From Spirulina subsalsa PCC 9445 (GTDB lineage Bacteria; Cyanobacteriota; Cyanobacteriia; Cyanobacteriales; Spirulinaceae), in assembly GCF_000314005.1 (NCBI RefSeq), contig NZ_JH980292.1:2187725-2251724 (forward strand): 64,000 nt of DNA, written 5' to 3'. The position numbers and the translations under genes were made by a program. The notes beneath the pieces are model-generated. The model saw only the letters and a list, made by a program, of their open reading frames with translations, was not told the origin of the DNA and ran no database searches. The number at the start of each line of letters is the position of its first letter. Positions within the stretch are counted from its first letter, which is position 1. Positions 8,849 to 17,102 of the stretch are shown here, piece after piece.

Positions 8849-10261
8849 CTAACAATCTTGTAAATCCCACAATAACAAGACGATCTCATCAATGGCGGCT
8901 CGTTGGCGACTAATCCCTTGTTCGGATTGATTCACCATGATACTAAAAACCACCGTTGAGCCATCGGGTTGATCCAAATACCCCGCGAGGGTAGAAACCC
9001 CGGTCATTGTCCCCGTTTTTGCCAAGAGAACCCCCGCTAAGGGCGTATCCTGAAAACGGCCCTGTAGGGTGCCACTCACCCCGGCCACAGGTAAGGATGC
9101 CCGAAAAACCTCACGGTGGGGCGTGGTTTCCATCCCTTGCAGGGTTTGGACTAGCCCCAAGGGACTCAGGAGATTGTGGCGAGATAACCCGGAACCATCC
9201 CGGAGTTGGTGGGTGTCTGCTTCTACCCCTAACTGACTTAGGGTGGTTGTTAAAGCCGCTAGACTGGACTCCTGACCCACCCCTAGACCCAAGGTATGAA
9301 GGAGGACTTCGGCATATAAATTATTGCTGGCTTGGTTCGTCTCTTGGATTAACTGAGATAAAGGGGGAGATTGCAATAAAAAGGTTTCTTTGCCTTTGTG
9401 TCGTTGGGGAGTCCGGTCAATCTCAGCCCGTTGGACGGTAATCCCTTCGGCCTGCAAACGTTGCTCAAACTGGGCGAGGAAATAGGCCCCAGGATCTCGT
9501 AGCGCCATCCGCCACTGTCGGGGGGCTGCATCCACCGGAAACCGCCCGCGAAAGGCTAAAACGGGTTCCCCTACCCGTCCGGTCATTTGCAGGCTGTAGG
9601 GAGTCTCTGGGGGGGCGCTGCGGGCTTGATTGTCAATCTCCCACTGGGCGAGGGCTAAAGCATCCTCGCTGGTAATGGCGACAGGTTGACCGGGTTGTTG
9701 GGGGGTGATGGTCAGGGGGAAGCTATTCTCATTGAGAATCAAGCTATTAACCACCGTGCCATAGTAAAAATAGAGGTCGGAAAATTCCCAAGTGGGATGG
9801 GTGGCTGGGGCGGGTAAATAGCCATCTTCAACAATCAGGTGGTCAATCTCTGTCACCCCACGTTCTCGCAAATATTGGGCGAAGGTTTGCAGGTCTTGGG
9901 GGGTGAGGGTGGGATCTCCTTTCCCCACGAGGCGTAAGGTTTGCAGACGGGGCGGCCGCCCGGTGATTTGGATGGGGGTGAGGATGGGATAGTCGGGGCC
10001 AAAATGGTGGAGGGCGGCGGCGGTGGTGAGGAGTTTGGCGCTGGAGGCGGGGTTAAAGTAGGCGGTTCCGTGGTGGTTGTAGAGGGGGGTGTTCTCGTTG
10101 AGGGCTTGAATGAGCAGCCCCCAGCGCGATCGCTCCCACTCAGGACGGTTGAGAATTGACCGAATGGCGGCGGGGAGTTCTGCACGGCACAGAGGGGCGG
10201 CTACAGTGGGCAGGGGGGCAAGAATGCTCAGGGTTGCGATTGCCGATAAAATCCATTTCAT
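8849..10261 (-). CDS. dacB: D-alanyl-D-alanine carboxypeptidase/endopeptidase (PBP4, peptidase S13)
   Basis: A 470-residue class C penicillin-binding protein. Residues 1-22 form a signal peptide ending TVAAP. The three active-site motifs are Ser73-x-x-Lys76 (NPASSAKLL), Ser312-Asn-Asn314 (ASNNLYAE) and Lys415-Thr-Gly (LAKTGTMTG). The long insert between the first two motifs is typical of PBP4/DacB. It would trim or cleave D-Ala-linked peptide cross-bridges in the periplasm. It heads a possible operon with the SDR and MDR genes. Upstream lies low-complexity DNA and a MITE-like element. Confidence 0.9.
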   Translation of the reverse strand: MKWILSAIATLSILAPLPTVAAPLCRAELPAAIRSILNRPEWERSRWGLLIQALNENTPLYNHHGTAYFNPASSAKLLTTAAALHHFGPDYPILTPIQITGRPPRLQTLRLVGKGDPTLTPQDLQTFAQYLRERGVTEIDHLIVEDGYLPAPATHPTWEFSDLYFYYGTVVNSLILNENSFPLTITPQQPGQPVAITSEDALALAQWEIDNQARSAPPETPYSLQMTGRVGEPVLAFRGRFPVDAAPRQWRMALRDPGAYFLAQFEQRLQAEGITVQRAEIDRTPQRHKGKETFLLQSPPLSQLIQETNQASNNLYAEVLLHTLGLGVGQESSLAALTTTLSQLGVEADTHQLRDGSGLSRHNLLSPLGLVQTLQGMETTPHREVFRASLPVAGVSGTLQGRFQDTPLAGVLLAKTGTMTGVSTLAGYLDQPDGSTVVFSIMVNQSEQGISRQRAAIDEIVLLLWDLQDC

Positions 10262-10359
10262 AACAGGGAACAGGGAACGGGGAACGGGGAACGGGGAACG
10301 GGGAGTTGGGAGAGGGGGAGAGGGGGGGAGGGGGAGACGAGGAATTAAGACCTATTACC

Positions 10360-10516
10360 TAGGGTCTGCTGAATAACACCAGATGCTAGGCTCAACAAGG
10401 GAACAGGGAACTCTTAACAGGGAACAGATCATCTAAAACTGGCACGATTGCCTATTCCCGACTCCCGACTCCCGACTCCCGATTCCCCAACTCTCGGACT
10501 TATTCAGCAAGCCCTA
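10360..10516. mobile_element. MITE-like element, copy A (157 bp)
   Basis: The element is bounded by 17-bp imperfect inverted ends: TAGGGTCTGCTGAATAA on the left and TTATTCAGCAAGCCCTA on the right. It is flanked on both sides by CCTATTACC (10351-10359 and 10517-10525), which looks like a 9-bp target duplication, although the flank is itself low-complexity. It encodes nothing. The interior is almost identical to 63459-63623, and both copies hold a short CCCGACT heptad array. The right flank touches the stop codon of tsaB. Confidence 0.75.
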
Positions 10517-10524
10517 CCTATTAC

Positions 10525-11187
10525 CTATTCCCTGCCCTCAACAGGATGCTGTCCATAAAAAGGCAGGGTTTCTGACCAGTGGGGGCGCTTCCCTTGGTTA
10601 TAGGCTAATCGGGCTAGGTTAAACACACTGATCACACTCTTTCCCGAGGGCTCCGCGATTTCGAGGAGGTGGTGAGGGTGGGGCAGTTGGGCGCGGGTTT
10701 CCTGCCATTGGGGGTGAGTCATGGCGACATCAGCCAGAAGGGTTTCTAAACCGGAGAGTAGGGGCTGATACACCGCTACAAAATACTGCTCTCGTCGGGC
10801 GACTTGTTGAACCGCGATGGGAGTATGGGGGGGAACTTCGCCCCGAATATCCCAAGCACTGGCTGCTAAACTAGAGACGGGGAACAGAGGGAGGTTTAAC
10901 TGCTGGGCTAAGGTGCGCGCTGTTACCACCCCAATCCGAGTGCTAGTGAAACTGCCCGGCCCAATGGCCACCGCCAAAAAGGTTAAATCTGACCAAGTTT
11001 GAGGGGGGAGAAAGGATTGTAGAAACTCGTGGAGATGACTGGATAACTCCCGCCCCAAATCCCAGACCTGAAACCGGATTGGGGCCTGATGATCTAAAGA
11101 TGCGATCGCCAATCCCAATTCCGACCCACAAGTATGGAGCGCCAAACCATACCCCACCTCAGAGGAAATACCCGACATTCTCAACAT
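10525..11187 (-). CDS. tsaB: tRNA threonylcarbamoyladenosine biosynthesis protein TsaB
   Basis: About 220 residues with an ASKHA-type fold. The N-terminal strand YGLALHTCGSELGLAI and the TsaB hallmark AVAIGPGSFTSTRIGV followed by AKTLA-like TARTLAQQL are clear. TsaB partners TsaD and TsaE to put the threonylcarbamoyl group on A37 of ANN-decoding tRNAs. Start choice is uncertain: TTG at 11193, ATG at 11187 and ATG at 11178 are all in frame. The 3' end abuts the target duplication of MITE copy A. Confidence 0.87.
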   Translation of the reverse strand: MLRMSGISSEVGYGLALHTCGSELGLAIASLDHQAPIRFQVWDLGRELSSHLHEFLQSFLPPQTWSDLTFLAVAIGPGSFTSTRIGVVTARTLAQQLNLPLFPVSSLAASAWDIRGEVPPHTPIAVQQVARREQYFVAVYQPLLSGLETLLADVAMTHPQWQETRAQLPHPHHLLEIAEPSGKSVISVFNLARLAYNQGKRPHWSETLPFYGQHPVEGRE

Positions 11188-11407
11188 CCCCAATTCACCG
11201 CCCCCATTGTCGCAGATTCTCCCCCCGCCTTTGTTAACTTTTCTCTACAGTTTGGAGAGTCTGACCCCGCGTAGGATAATGAAAAAGTATCTGAACCGAG
11301 ACATGGCGGATCTCAACGTTGGACAGAAGACCCCCTTTCCCAACTCAACCGAGGAATTTATCCCCGCCATGTCCCGTTTGACTGTTTGACTATGCAAGGA
11401 GAAAGTT

Positions 11408-12709
11408 TTGGTCGCAACTACACCATTGAAAACTACTAAATCAGAAGAAATTTTTGCCGCCGCTCAAAAACTCATGCCGGGGGGTGTGAGTTCCCCTGTT
11501 CGGGCTTTTAAATCCGTTGGAGGACAACCCATTGTTTTTGATCGGGTCAACGGGGCCTATGTTTGGGACGTGGACGGCAATCAATACATTGATTATGTCG
11601 GCACTTGGGGCCCCGCCATTTGTGGTCATGCCCACCCAGAAGTTTTAAGCGCCCTACAGGAGGCCTTAGTCAAAGGAACCAGCTTTGGCGCTCCCTGTGT
11701 CTTAGAAAATGTCCTCGCAGAAATGGTAATTGATGCCGTTCCCAGCATTGAAATGGTGCGTTTTGTCAATTCTGGCACCGAGGCCTGTATGTCCGTTCTG
11801 CGCTTAATGCGAGCCTTTACAGGACGGGAAAAAATCATCAAATTTGAGGGCTGTTATCACGGCCACGCGGATATGTTCTTAGTCAAGGCCGGATCCGGTG
11901 TCGCGACTTTGGGTTTACCCGACTCCCCCGGTGTCCCCAAAAGCACCACCAGCAGCACCCTAACGGCTCCCTACAATGACTTAGAAGCGGTGAAAGCCCT
12001 CTTTGCCGAAAACCCAGATCAAATTGCTGGGGTGATTTTAGAGCCTGTGGTGGGGAATTCGGGCTTTATTCCCCCGGATGCGGGCTTTTTGGAAGGATTG
12101 CGCCTAATTACCCAAGAAAATGGGGCGTTATTGGTCTTTGATGAGGTGATGACCGGGTTCCGCATTGCTTACGGGGGCGCACAGGAAAAATTCGGCGTAA
12201 CTCCGGACTTAACGACGTTGGGTAAAGTGATTGGGGGCGGTTTACCTGTGGGGGCCTACGGTGGCCGCAAGGATATTATGTCTATGGTGGCTCCGGCGGG
12301 TCCGATGTACCAAGCGGGAACCCTTTCCGGGAATCCTTTAGCCATGACGGCCGGGATTAAAACCCTAGAGTTGCTGCAAAAACCGGGGGTTTATGAGCAG
12401 TTGGAACAGGTGACAAAAGGGTTGAGTGATGGATTAATGGCGATCGCGCAGGAAACCGGACACCCCGTTTATGGGGGCAGTATTAGCGCCATGTTTGGGT
12501 TATTCTTCACCGGAGATCCCGTCCACAATTATGAAGACGCGAAGAAATCCGATCTCAACAAATTTGCCCGTTTCCATCGGGGAATGTTAGAACAAGGGGT
12601 GTACCTTGCCCCCTCCCAATTTGAGGCCGGATTCACCTCTTTAGCCCACACTGAGGCCGACATTACCAAGACCTTAGAAGCGGCCAAGGTGGTGTTATCT
12701 AATCTGTAG
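11408..12709 (+). CDS. hemL: Glutamate-1-semialdehyde 2,1-aminomutase
   Basis: A 433-residue PLP enzyme that converts glutamate-1-semialdehyde to 5-aminolevulinate, the precursor of heme, chlorophyll and bilins. It begins [20 protein letters not shown] after a short leader, has the [18 protein letters not shown] loop, FDEVMTGFR, and the PLP lysine in [13 protein letters not shown] near residue 270. The start is TTG at 11408, preceded by AAGGAG at 11396-11401; no ATG or GTG fits the conserved N-terminus. A hairpin with a T-run follows the stop codon. Confidence 0.95.
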   Translation: MVATTPLKTTKSEEIFAAAQKLMPGGVSSPVRAFKSVGGQPIVFDRVNGAYVWDVDGNQYIDYVGTWGPAICGHAHPEVLSALQEALVKGTSFGAPCVLENVLAEMVIDAVPSIEMVRFVNSGTEACMSVLRLMRAFTGREKIIKFEGCYHGHADMFLVKAGSGVATLGLPDSPGVPKSTTSSTLTAPYNDLEAVKALFAENPDQIAGVILEPVVGNSGFIPPDAGFLEGLRLITQENGALLVFDEVMTGFRIAYGGAQEKFGVTPDLTTLGKVIGGGLPVGAYGGRKDIMSMVAPAGPMYQAGTLSGNPLAMTAGIKTLELLQKPGVYEQLEQVTKGLSDGLMAIAQETGHPVYGGSISAMFGLFFTGDPVHNYEDAKKSDLNKFARFHRGMLEQGVYLAPSQFEAGFTSLAHTEADITKTLEAAKVVLSNL

Positions 12710-12731
12710 CGCCCTAGGTGAATGGTTAGGC

Positions 12732-12770
12732 AACCCGGTTTCTGACCTCAAGCTAGAAACCGGGTTTTTA
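12732..12770 (+). terminator. Probable terminator of hemL built from the AACCCGGTTTCT repeat
   Basis: A perfect 12-bp inverted repeat, AACCCGGTTTCT (12732-12743) and AGAAACCGGGTT (12755-12766), with an 11-nt loop is followed directly by TTTTAAT. It sits 22 bp after the hemL stop. The same arms occur in the repeat family at 13.7-16.2 kb, so this is a dispersed repeat that may serve as a terminator. Confidence 0.6.
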
Positions 12771-12788
12771 ATCAGGGTTGGAGATACT

Positions 12789-12990
12789 TAGGGTCTGCTT
12801 AATATCCCTCTAAGCACTGTTAATAGGGTTTTCCGTTGGGAGCGAGAAACTGTAAAGTTTTAGGGATAAATAATAAAAAAGGCTCGCCTTTTTTTGACTC
12901 CCCTTCTTCCTCTTCCCTGTTCCCTGTTCCCTACCCCCACGAGTGGTCACTGAGCGTTAGTCGAAGTGTAGAGTTATTCAGCACGCCCTA
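12789..12990. mobile_element. MITE-like element, divergent copy B (202 bp)
   Basis: Ends are TAGGGTCTGCTTAATA on the left and TTATTCAGCACGCCCTA (12974-12990) on the right, the same termini as copies A and C. The interior is different and includes an A/T-rich stretch with the complementary pair AAAAAAGGC/GCCTTTTTTT (12879-12895) and a TTCCCTG run. It interrupts a copy of the GGTTGGAGATACTTATG repeat seen intact at 13755. The right end stops 3 bp before the antitoxin start codon. Confidence 0.6.
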
Positions 12991-12993
12991 ATT

Positions 12994-13257
12994 ATGCAAA
13001 TCACGATTGAACTTCCCGACAACATCGCCAATCAATTACAATCGGTCAATATTTCCCGACGAGTTTTAGAACTTATCGCGGCGGATCACTATCGTCAGGG
13101 TCGTATTGGAGCCGCCGAAGTGCGACAAATCCTTAATTTTTCCTCTCGTTGGGAAACCTACGAATTTCTTAAGCAGGAAAAAGCCTATTTGCCCTATACT
13201 GAGGACGATTTAGAGCAGGATGTCCAAGCCATTCGCAATGTTTTGTCGAGGGAATGA
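12994..13257 (+). CDS. UPF0175 family antitoxin
   Basis: An 87-residue protein, MQITIELPDNIANQLQ, with the helix-turn-helix-like GRIGAAEVRQILNFSSRWETYEFL typical of UPF0175. Proteins of this family are antitoxins paired with DUF3368 PIN-type toxins. The stop codon overlaps the next start (ATGA, 13254-13257), the usual translational coupling of such pairs. The ATG lies 3 bp after a MITE-like element, so promoter and ribosome-binding sequence must come from that element. No Shine-Dalgarno motif is evident. Confidence 0.85.
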   Translation: MQITIELPDNIANQLQSVNISRRVLELIAADHYRQGRIGAAEVRQILNFSSRWETYEFLKQEKAYLPYTEDDLEQDVQAIRNVLSRE

Positions 13258-13733
13258 TTATTATCTCCAATACCTCCCCTATCAACTACCTAATTCTGAT
13301 TGGGCAGATCGACTTACTGCTTAAATTGTTCCGGCAGATCATTATTCCCCAAGTCGTTTATAGCGAACTATCTGATCCGGAAGCCCCTAACCTTGTCCGA
13401 ACTTGGATAACAACCCCACCCAGTTGGCTCAAAATTCAACCTCAATCTGTCAGCGAAGCTTCGGATACAATCATTAATTTGCTTGATCCCGGAGAACGTG
13501 CAGCTATCCTTTTAGCCCAAGAACTGAAAGCTAACTTGCTTTTACTGGACGACATGAAAGCGCGACGCACTGCGATAGACAGGGGTTTGAGGATTACGGG
13601 TATCCTCGGGATTTTGGATCAGGCAGCAACCCTAAAACTCATCGACCTACCTGTTGCCGTCCAAAACCTTCAAGCGACATCTTTTTGGGCATCTGACAGT
13701 TTGTTTCAAAAGTTATTAGACAAGCACAGTTAA
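13254..13733 (+). CDS. DUF3368 / VapC-like PIN domain toxin
   Basis: A 159-residue PIN-fold protein, probably a ribonuclease toxin neutralised by the upstream UPF0175 protein. Visible elements are IIISNTSPINYLILIG at the first strand, Glu in VYSELSDPE, Glu in DPGERAAILLAQEL, and Asp in LLLLDDMKARRTA. In many PIN proteins the first motif has Asp where Asn is seen here (SNTSP). Asn also occurs in DUF3368 relatives, so loss of activity should not be assumed. It overlaps the antitoxin gene by 4 bp. Confidence 0.85.
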   Translation: MIIISNTSPINYLILIGQIDLLLKLFRQIIIPQVVYSELSDPEAPNLVRTWITTPPSWLKIQPQSVSEASDTIINLLDPGERAAILLAQELKANLLLLDDMKARRTAIDRGLRITGILGILDQAATLKLIDLPVAVQNLQATSFWASDSLFQKLLDKHS

Positions 13734-13754
13734 CCCCTCAATTGCGCACCCAGA

Positions 13755-13826
13755 GGTTGGAGATACTTATGAGAGGATGAACGCAACCCGGTTTCTTTTT
13801 CTTCACCCCAGAAACCCGGTTTCTTG
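13755..13826. repeat. Intergenic repeat of the GGTTGGAGATACT / AACCCGGTTTCT family
   Basis: GGTTGGAGATACTTATGAGA is followed by AACCCGGTTTCTT and a second GAAACCCGGTTTCTT arm. The same modules appear at 12731-12788, 15514-15724 and 16021-16231. It lies between the toxin gene and the TPR gene and could fold into a hairpin. Confidence 0.7.
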
Positions 13827-13872
13827 GTGAACCAGCTGTAACACATTAATCAAGTCTGGCGGGACAAATCGC

Positions 13873-15396
13873 TCAGGGCAAGAGATCAGCAAGATTGGGG
13901 TCGAGTTGGATAGCCCGTTGGAAAGCAGCACTCGCTTCTTCTACTTTCCCTTGCTCTCTCAGGACAAGACCAAGATAGTAGTGAGCAACAGCGAAATTGG
14001 GGTCGAGTTGGATGGCTTGTTGGTAGGAGGCGATCGCGTCTTCTAGTTGTCCTTGGTAATACAGGATACCACCGAGACCGTAGTGAGCAAGAGCATAATT
14101 GGGGTCGAGTTGGATGGCTTGTTGTAAGGAGGCGATGGCTTCTTCTAGTTGTCCTTGACCAGATAGGGCACCACCGAGACCAATGTGAGCAGCAGCATTA
14201 TTAGGGTCGAGTTGGATGGCTTGTTGGAAGGAGGCGATGGCCTCTGCTACTTCCCCTTGACCATATAGGGCATTACCGAGACCGATGTGAGCAGCAGCAT
14301 TATTGGGGTCGAGTTGGATGGCTTGTTGGAAGGAGGCGATGGCCTCTGCTACTTTCCGTTGGTCATACAGGGCAAGACCGAGATTGTTGTGAGCAGCAGC
14401 ATTATTGGGGTCAAGTTGGATGGCCTGTTGGTAGGAAACGATGGCTTTTGTTAGTCTCCCTTGACTATATAGGGCAAGACCAAGATTGTTGTGAGCCGCA
14501 GCATTATTGGGGTCGAGTTGGATGACCTGTTGGAAGGAGGCGATGGCTTCTTCTACTTTCCCTTGACCATATAGGGCAAGACCGAGATTGTTGTGAGCCG
14601 CAGCATTATTGGGGTTAAGTTGGATGACCTGTTGGAAGGAGGCGATGGCTTCTTCTACTTTCCCTTGGTCACTCAGGGCAAGACCGAGACCGATGTGAGC
14701 CGCAGCATTATTGAGGTCGAGTTGGATGACCCGTTGGAAGGAGGCGATCGCTTCGGCTACTTTCCCTTGGTCACTCAGGGCAAGACCGAGAAGGACGTGA
14801 GCAGGAGCATAATTAGGTGTTAGTTGGATAGACCGTTGGAAGGAGGCGATCGCTTCTTCTAGTTGTCCTTGCTCTCTCAGGGCAAGACCGAGAATGTAGT
14901 GAACAGGAGCATAATTGGGTTCAAGTTGGATAGCCCGTTGGAAGGAGGCGATCGCTTCTTTTACTTCCCCTTGTTCTCTCAGGGCAAGACCAAGAAGGAC
15001 GTGAGCAGTAGCATAATTGGGTTCGAGTTGGATAGCCCGTTGGTAGGAGGCGATCGCTTCTGCTAGTTTCCCTTGGTCTCTCAGGGCATTACCGAGATTG
15101 CCGTGAGCCGCAGCTAAATTGGGGTCGAGTTGGATGGTCCGTTGGTAGGAGGCGATGGCTTCTGCTACTTTCCCTTGGTTATACAGAGCAAAACCGAGAC
15201 TGTGGTGACCAAGAGCATTATTGGGGTCGAGTTGGATGGCTCTCCGGAAAATCCTTTCTGCTTCCGCATATCGCCCGTCCTCCCAAGCCACACGCCCCTG
15301 CTCAAAAAGTTGATCAAACGTCTGAGCGCTCACCCCTTGGGGGGCAACAAGTAAGGACACACTTAAAACCAGCGCGAGTAACTTGCGATTGACCAT
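13873..15396 (-). CDS. Secreted TPR repeat protein (about 14 repeats)
   Basis: A 507-residue protein with a signal peptide (residues 1-24, MVNRKLLALVLSVSLLVAPQ then GVSA). The rest consists of about 14 tetratricopeptide repeats of 34 residues, most reading AIQLDPNNAAAH then a LGLALYxQGKVEEAIASFQ helix pair. It is a protein-interaction scaffold, probably periplasmic or exported. Neighbouring repeats are almost identical at the DNA level with a 102-bp period, which points to recent unit duplication or gene conversion. Nothing in the context reveals a partner. Confidence 0.88.
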   Translation of the reverse strand: MVNRKLLALVLSVSLLVAPQGVSAQTFDQLFEQGRVAWEDGRYAEAERIFRRAIQLDPNNALGHHSLGFALYNQGKVAEAIASYQRTIQLDPNLAAAHGNLGNALRDQGKLAEAIASYQRAIQLEPNYATAHVLLGLALREQGEVKEAIASFQRAIQLEPNYAPVHYILGLALREQGQLEEAIASFQRSIQLTPNYAPAHVLLGLALSDQGKVAEAIASFQRVIQLDLNNAAAHIGLGLALSDQGKVEEAIASFQQVIQLNPNNAAAHNNLGLALYGQGKVEEAIASFQQVIQLDPNNAAAHNNLGLALYSQGRLTKAIVSYQQAIQLDPNNAAAHNNLGLALYDQRKVAEAIASFQQAIQLDPNNAAAHIGLGNALYGQGEVAEAIASFQQAIQLDPNNAAAHIGLGGALSGQGQLEEAIASLQQAIQLDPNYALAHYGLGGILYYQGQLEDAIASYQQAIQLDPNFAVAHYYLGLVLREQGKVEEASAAFQRAIQLDPNLADLLP

Positions 15397-15744
15397 AGCA
15401 GGTTTCCTTTAGACCATCTTCTCCAGTTTAACCCACCTTTCCGGGGGTGGGATTAGGGATGGGTTGGTCTTAACGTCACCTTAAGCAACCGGGTTTTTTC
15501 TTCCTCACAATCCAGAAACCGGGTTTCTTCCATCCCCTCGTTTTTGGAGGTACTCATGAGAGGATGAAAGCAAGGTTTCTTTTTGAGGTCAGAAACCGGG
15601 TTTTTAATCGGGGGTGGAGATACTGATGAGAGGATGAACGCAACCCGGTTTCTTTTTGAGGGGTTGACGGTTTATCTCCTAATGGGGGTGTTGGATTGCG
15701 CCTTTCCTATGCCTAACCGACGAAACCGCCTCAATCGAGCCAAT
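15397..15744. other. Intergenic region made largely of dispersed repeats
   Basis: This 348-bp gap contains the upstream region of the TPR gene, two AACCGGGTTT(T/C) hairpin arms at 15487-15530, and the first 211-bp duplication copy (15514-15724). No coding sequence with family support was seen. Confidence 0.6.
15514..15724 (+). repeat. 211-bp direct repeat, copy 1
   Basis: Begins AGAAACCGGGTTTCTTC and ends in TAACCGACGAA. It aligns end to end, without gaps, to 16021-16231 at roughly 93 percent identity by eye. Inside each copy are two related halves, each with a GAGAGGATGAA motif followed by a GGTTTCTTTTTGAGG-type segment. The two copies bracket the small gene at 15745-15975. Confidence 0.8.
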
Positions 15745-15975
15745 CTATTCAGCAATGGAGAAAAACGCTACTTTATCTCCATTGCGCACCCAGTCGGTCA
15801 TATTTACCGTTTCCTCTGTTTGGTAGTCTGTAGGTGTACCAAACTCAGTTTCAATGGCTTTCATTTCCCGATGACTGACGCGAGGCAGGAGGGCTAACCA
15901 GAGGGTTAAGCGTTCTTCTCTTAAAACGGTGCGAATGGTATCACGAATCAGTTCTTTAAGGTCTTGTGTTTCCAT
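15745..15975 (-). CDS. Small conserved-looking protein of unknown function
   Basis: A 76-residue protein beginning METQDLKELIRDTIRTVLRE followed by ERLTLWLALLP, with a charged amphipathic first helix. It ends with an acidic segment and VRNGDKVAFFSIAE. It resembles small cyanobacterial proteins that sit next to toxin-like genes, but I cannot place it in a family. An antitoxin-like role is only a guess and no toxin gene is adjacent. The gene lies inside the space framed by the 211-bp direct repeats, suggesting that gene and repeats have a shared history. Confidence 0.5.
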   Translation of the reverse strand: METQDLKELIRDTIRTVLREERLTLWLALLPRVSHREMKAIETEFGTPTDYQTEETVNMTDWVRNGDKVAFFSIAE

Positions 15976-16020
15976 TGTTTTGACTCGGTTTTAATAGTGC
16001 CATCATAACCCTAGCACCCT

Positions 16021-16231
16021 AGAAACCGGGTTTCTTCTATCCCCTCGTTTTTGGAGGTACTCATGAGAGGATGAAAGCAAGGTTTATTTTTGAGGTCAGA
16101 AACCGGGTTTTTAATCGGGGTTGGAGGTAATCATGAGAGGATGAACGCAACCCGGTTTCTTTTTGAGGGGTTGAGGGTTTACCTCCTGATGGGGGTGTTG
16201 GGGTGCGCCTTTCCTCTGCCTAACCTACGAA
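16021..16231 (+). repeat. 211-bp direct repeat, copy 2
   Basis: Second copy of the 15514-15724 repeat, same orientation and same length, differing by about 14 substitutions. Its last 7 bp supply the stop codon of the methyltransferase gene on the minus strand. Confidence 0.8.
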
Positions 16232-16893
16232 TTGGGGGGTTTGGGTTTTGTTCCTTCAAGACAAATGCCATCTAGAAAACTTTCGGGATGTTCGACTTGC
16301 GCAAAACGATTGTCTGACCATTCCCCATACTGACGAATCTGCACATTTTTAAAGCCATGTTTCTCAAAAGCTGCACTTAATGAATCCCCGTCCCACATCC
16401 ACTGATGGCGATAATTAGAAAAGATTTCTCGACAACGCACTAACAAACTTTTCCGAGTGCCTGTATGTCCCATTAATGAATCCTGCATCAGGTTAAATGA
16501 CGCTTGGGCGGCTAAGTTGGGGTCTTTTTTTTGTTCAATATAAATCTTGACAAAATGCTCAATATTTGGTACAATAGCGCGAAATATTCCACCCGGTTTA
16601 AGATAGGAATAAATATGCTCCATTGCCACCGCAAAATCTAATAAAGCGAGGTGTTCTAAGACATGGGAAGCGTAGATTAAATCACAACTATTTTCAGGAA
16701 TATTTAGACCTTGAATAATGTTGCCATACATCACTTCATCGGGCCACTGAGGGGCTTTGAGTAACTTGGCTAAAGGTTGACCAATGAGGGGGAGTTGTTT
16801 AATTCTCAGACTCGGAGAAGCGTCGAGATTTTGCCAACCTTGGGCTACCACCAAACCACAACCAACATTAAGACAAACCCCAGTATTTTCCAT
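16225..16893 (-). CDS. Class I SAM-dependent methyltransferase
   Basis: About 222 residues with the SAM motif I LNVGCGLVVAQGWQNLD, an acidic motif II, and CDLIYASHVLEHL as motif IV with YSYLKPGGIFRAIVPN after it. This pattern is common in methyltransferases of sugar or surface-polymer clusters (the predicted-SAM-dependent-methyltransferase group). The substrate is unknown. ATG at 16893 (MENTGVCLNVGCG) is preferred; a longer frame to 16956 runs into repeat DNA. The stop codon lies in a 211-bp repeat copy, so the last residues may be a replaced C-terminus. Confidence 0.8.
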   Translation of the reverse strand: MENTGVCLNVGCGLVVAQGWQNLDASPSLRIKQLPLIGQPLAKLLKAPQWPDEVMYGNIIQGLNIPENSCDLIYASHVLEHLALLDFAVAMEHIYSYLKPGGIFRAIVPNIEHFVKIYIEQKKDPNLAAQASFNLMQDSLMGHTGTRKSLLVRCREIFSNYRHQWMWDGDSLSAAFEKHGFKNVQIRQYGEWSDNRFAQVEHPESFLDGICLEGTKPKPPNS

Positions 16894-16965
16894 CTCAATT
16901 TTTCCCCTCAAATAATCCATAGTCCATAGTCCGTAGGTTCGGCACAGGAAGCGCAACCCAACAAA

Positions 16966-17060
16966 GTCGGGAGTCGGGAATCGGGAGTCGGGAGTCGGGA
17001 GTCGGGAGTCCGGGAACTCTCCCCCCTCTCCCCTGCTCCCCTGCTCCCCTGCTCCCCCTC
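16966..17060. repeat. STRR: GGGAGTC heptads and CCCCTGCTC units
   Basis: Positions 16966-17013 hold at least six GGGAGTC/GGGAATC heptads, followed by repeats of CCCCTGCTC and pyrimidine-rich CCCCTCTCC. Such short tandemly repeated repetitive sequences are typical of filamentous cyanobacteria. No gene is encoded here. Confidence 0.8.
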
Positions 17061-17102
17061 TCCCCCTCCCCCCTTCCCGTTCCCCGTTCCCTCTTCCCTA
17101 AA

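Noticed and set aside
10453-10492. Heptad arrays at this and about seven other sites as possible CRISPR or satellite genes
   Set aside because: Seven-base units without spacers fit the known STRR class and no cas genes are present.
11207-11389. 60-codon frame between tsaB and hemL
   Set aside because: No resemblance to any small cyanobacterial protein, and it lies in the region expected to carry the hemL promoter.
13900-15300. Regularly spaced near-identical DNA repeats that could be taken for a CRISPR array
   Set aside because: The 102-bp period matches three-by-34 codons and translates as TPRs in one open frame; there are no spacers or cas genes.
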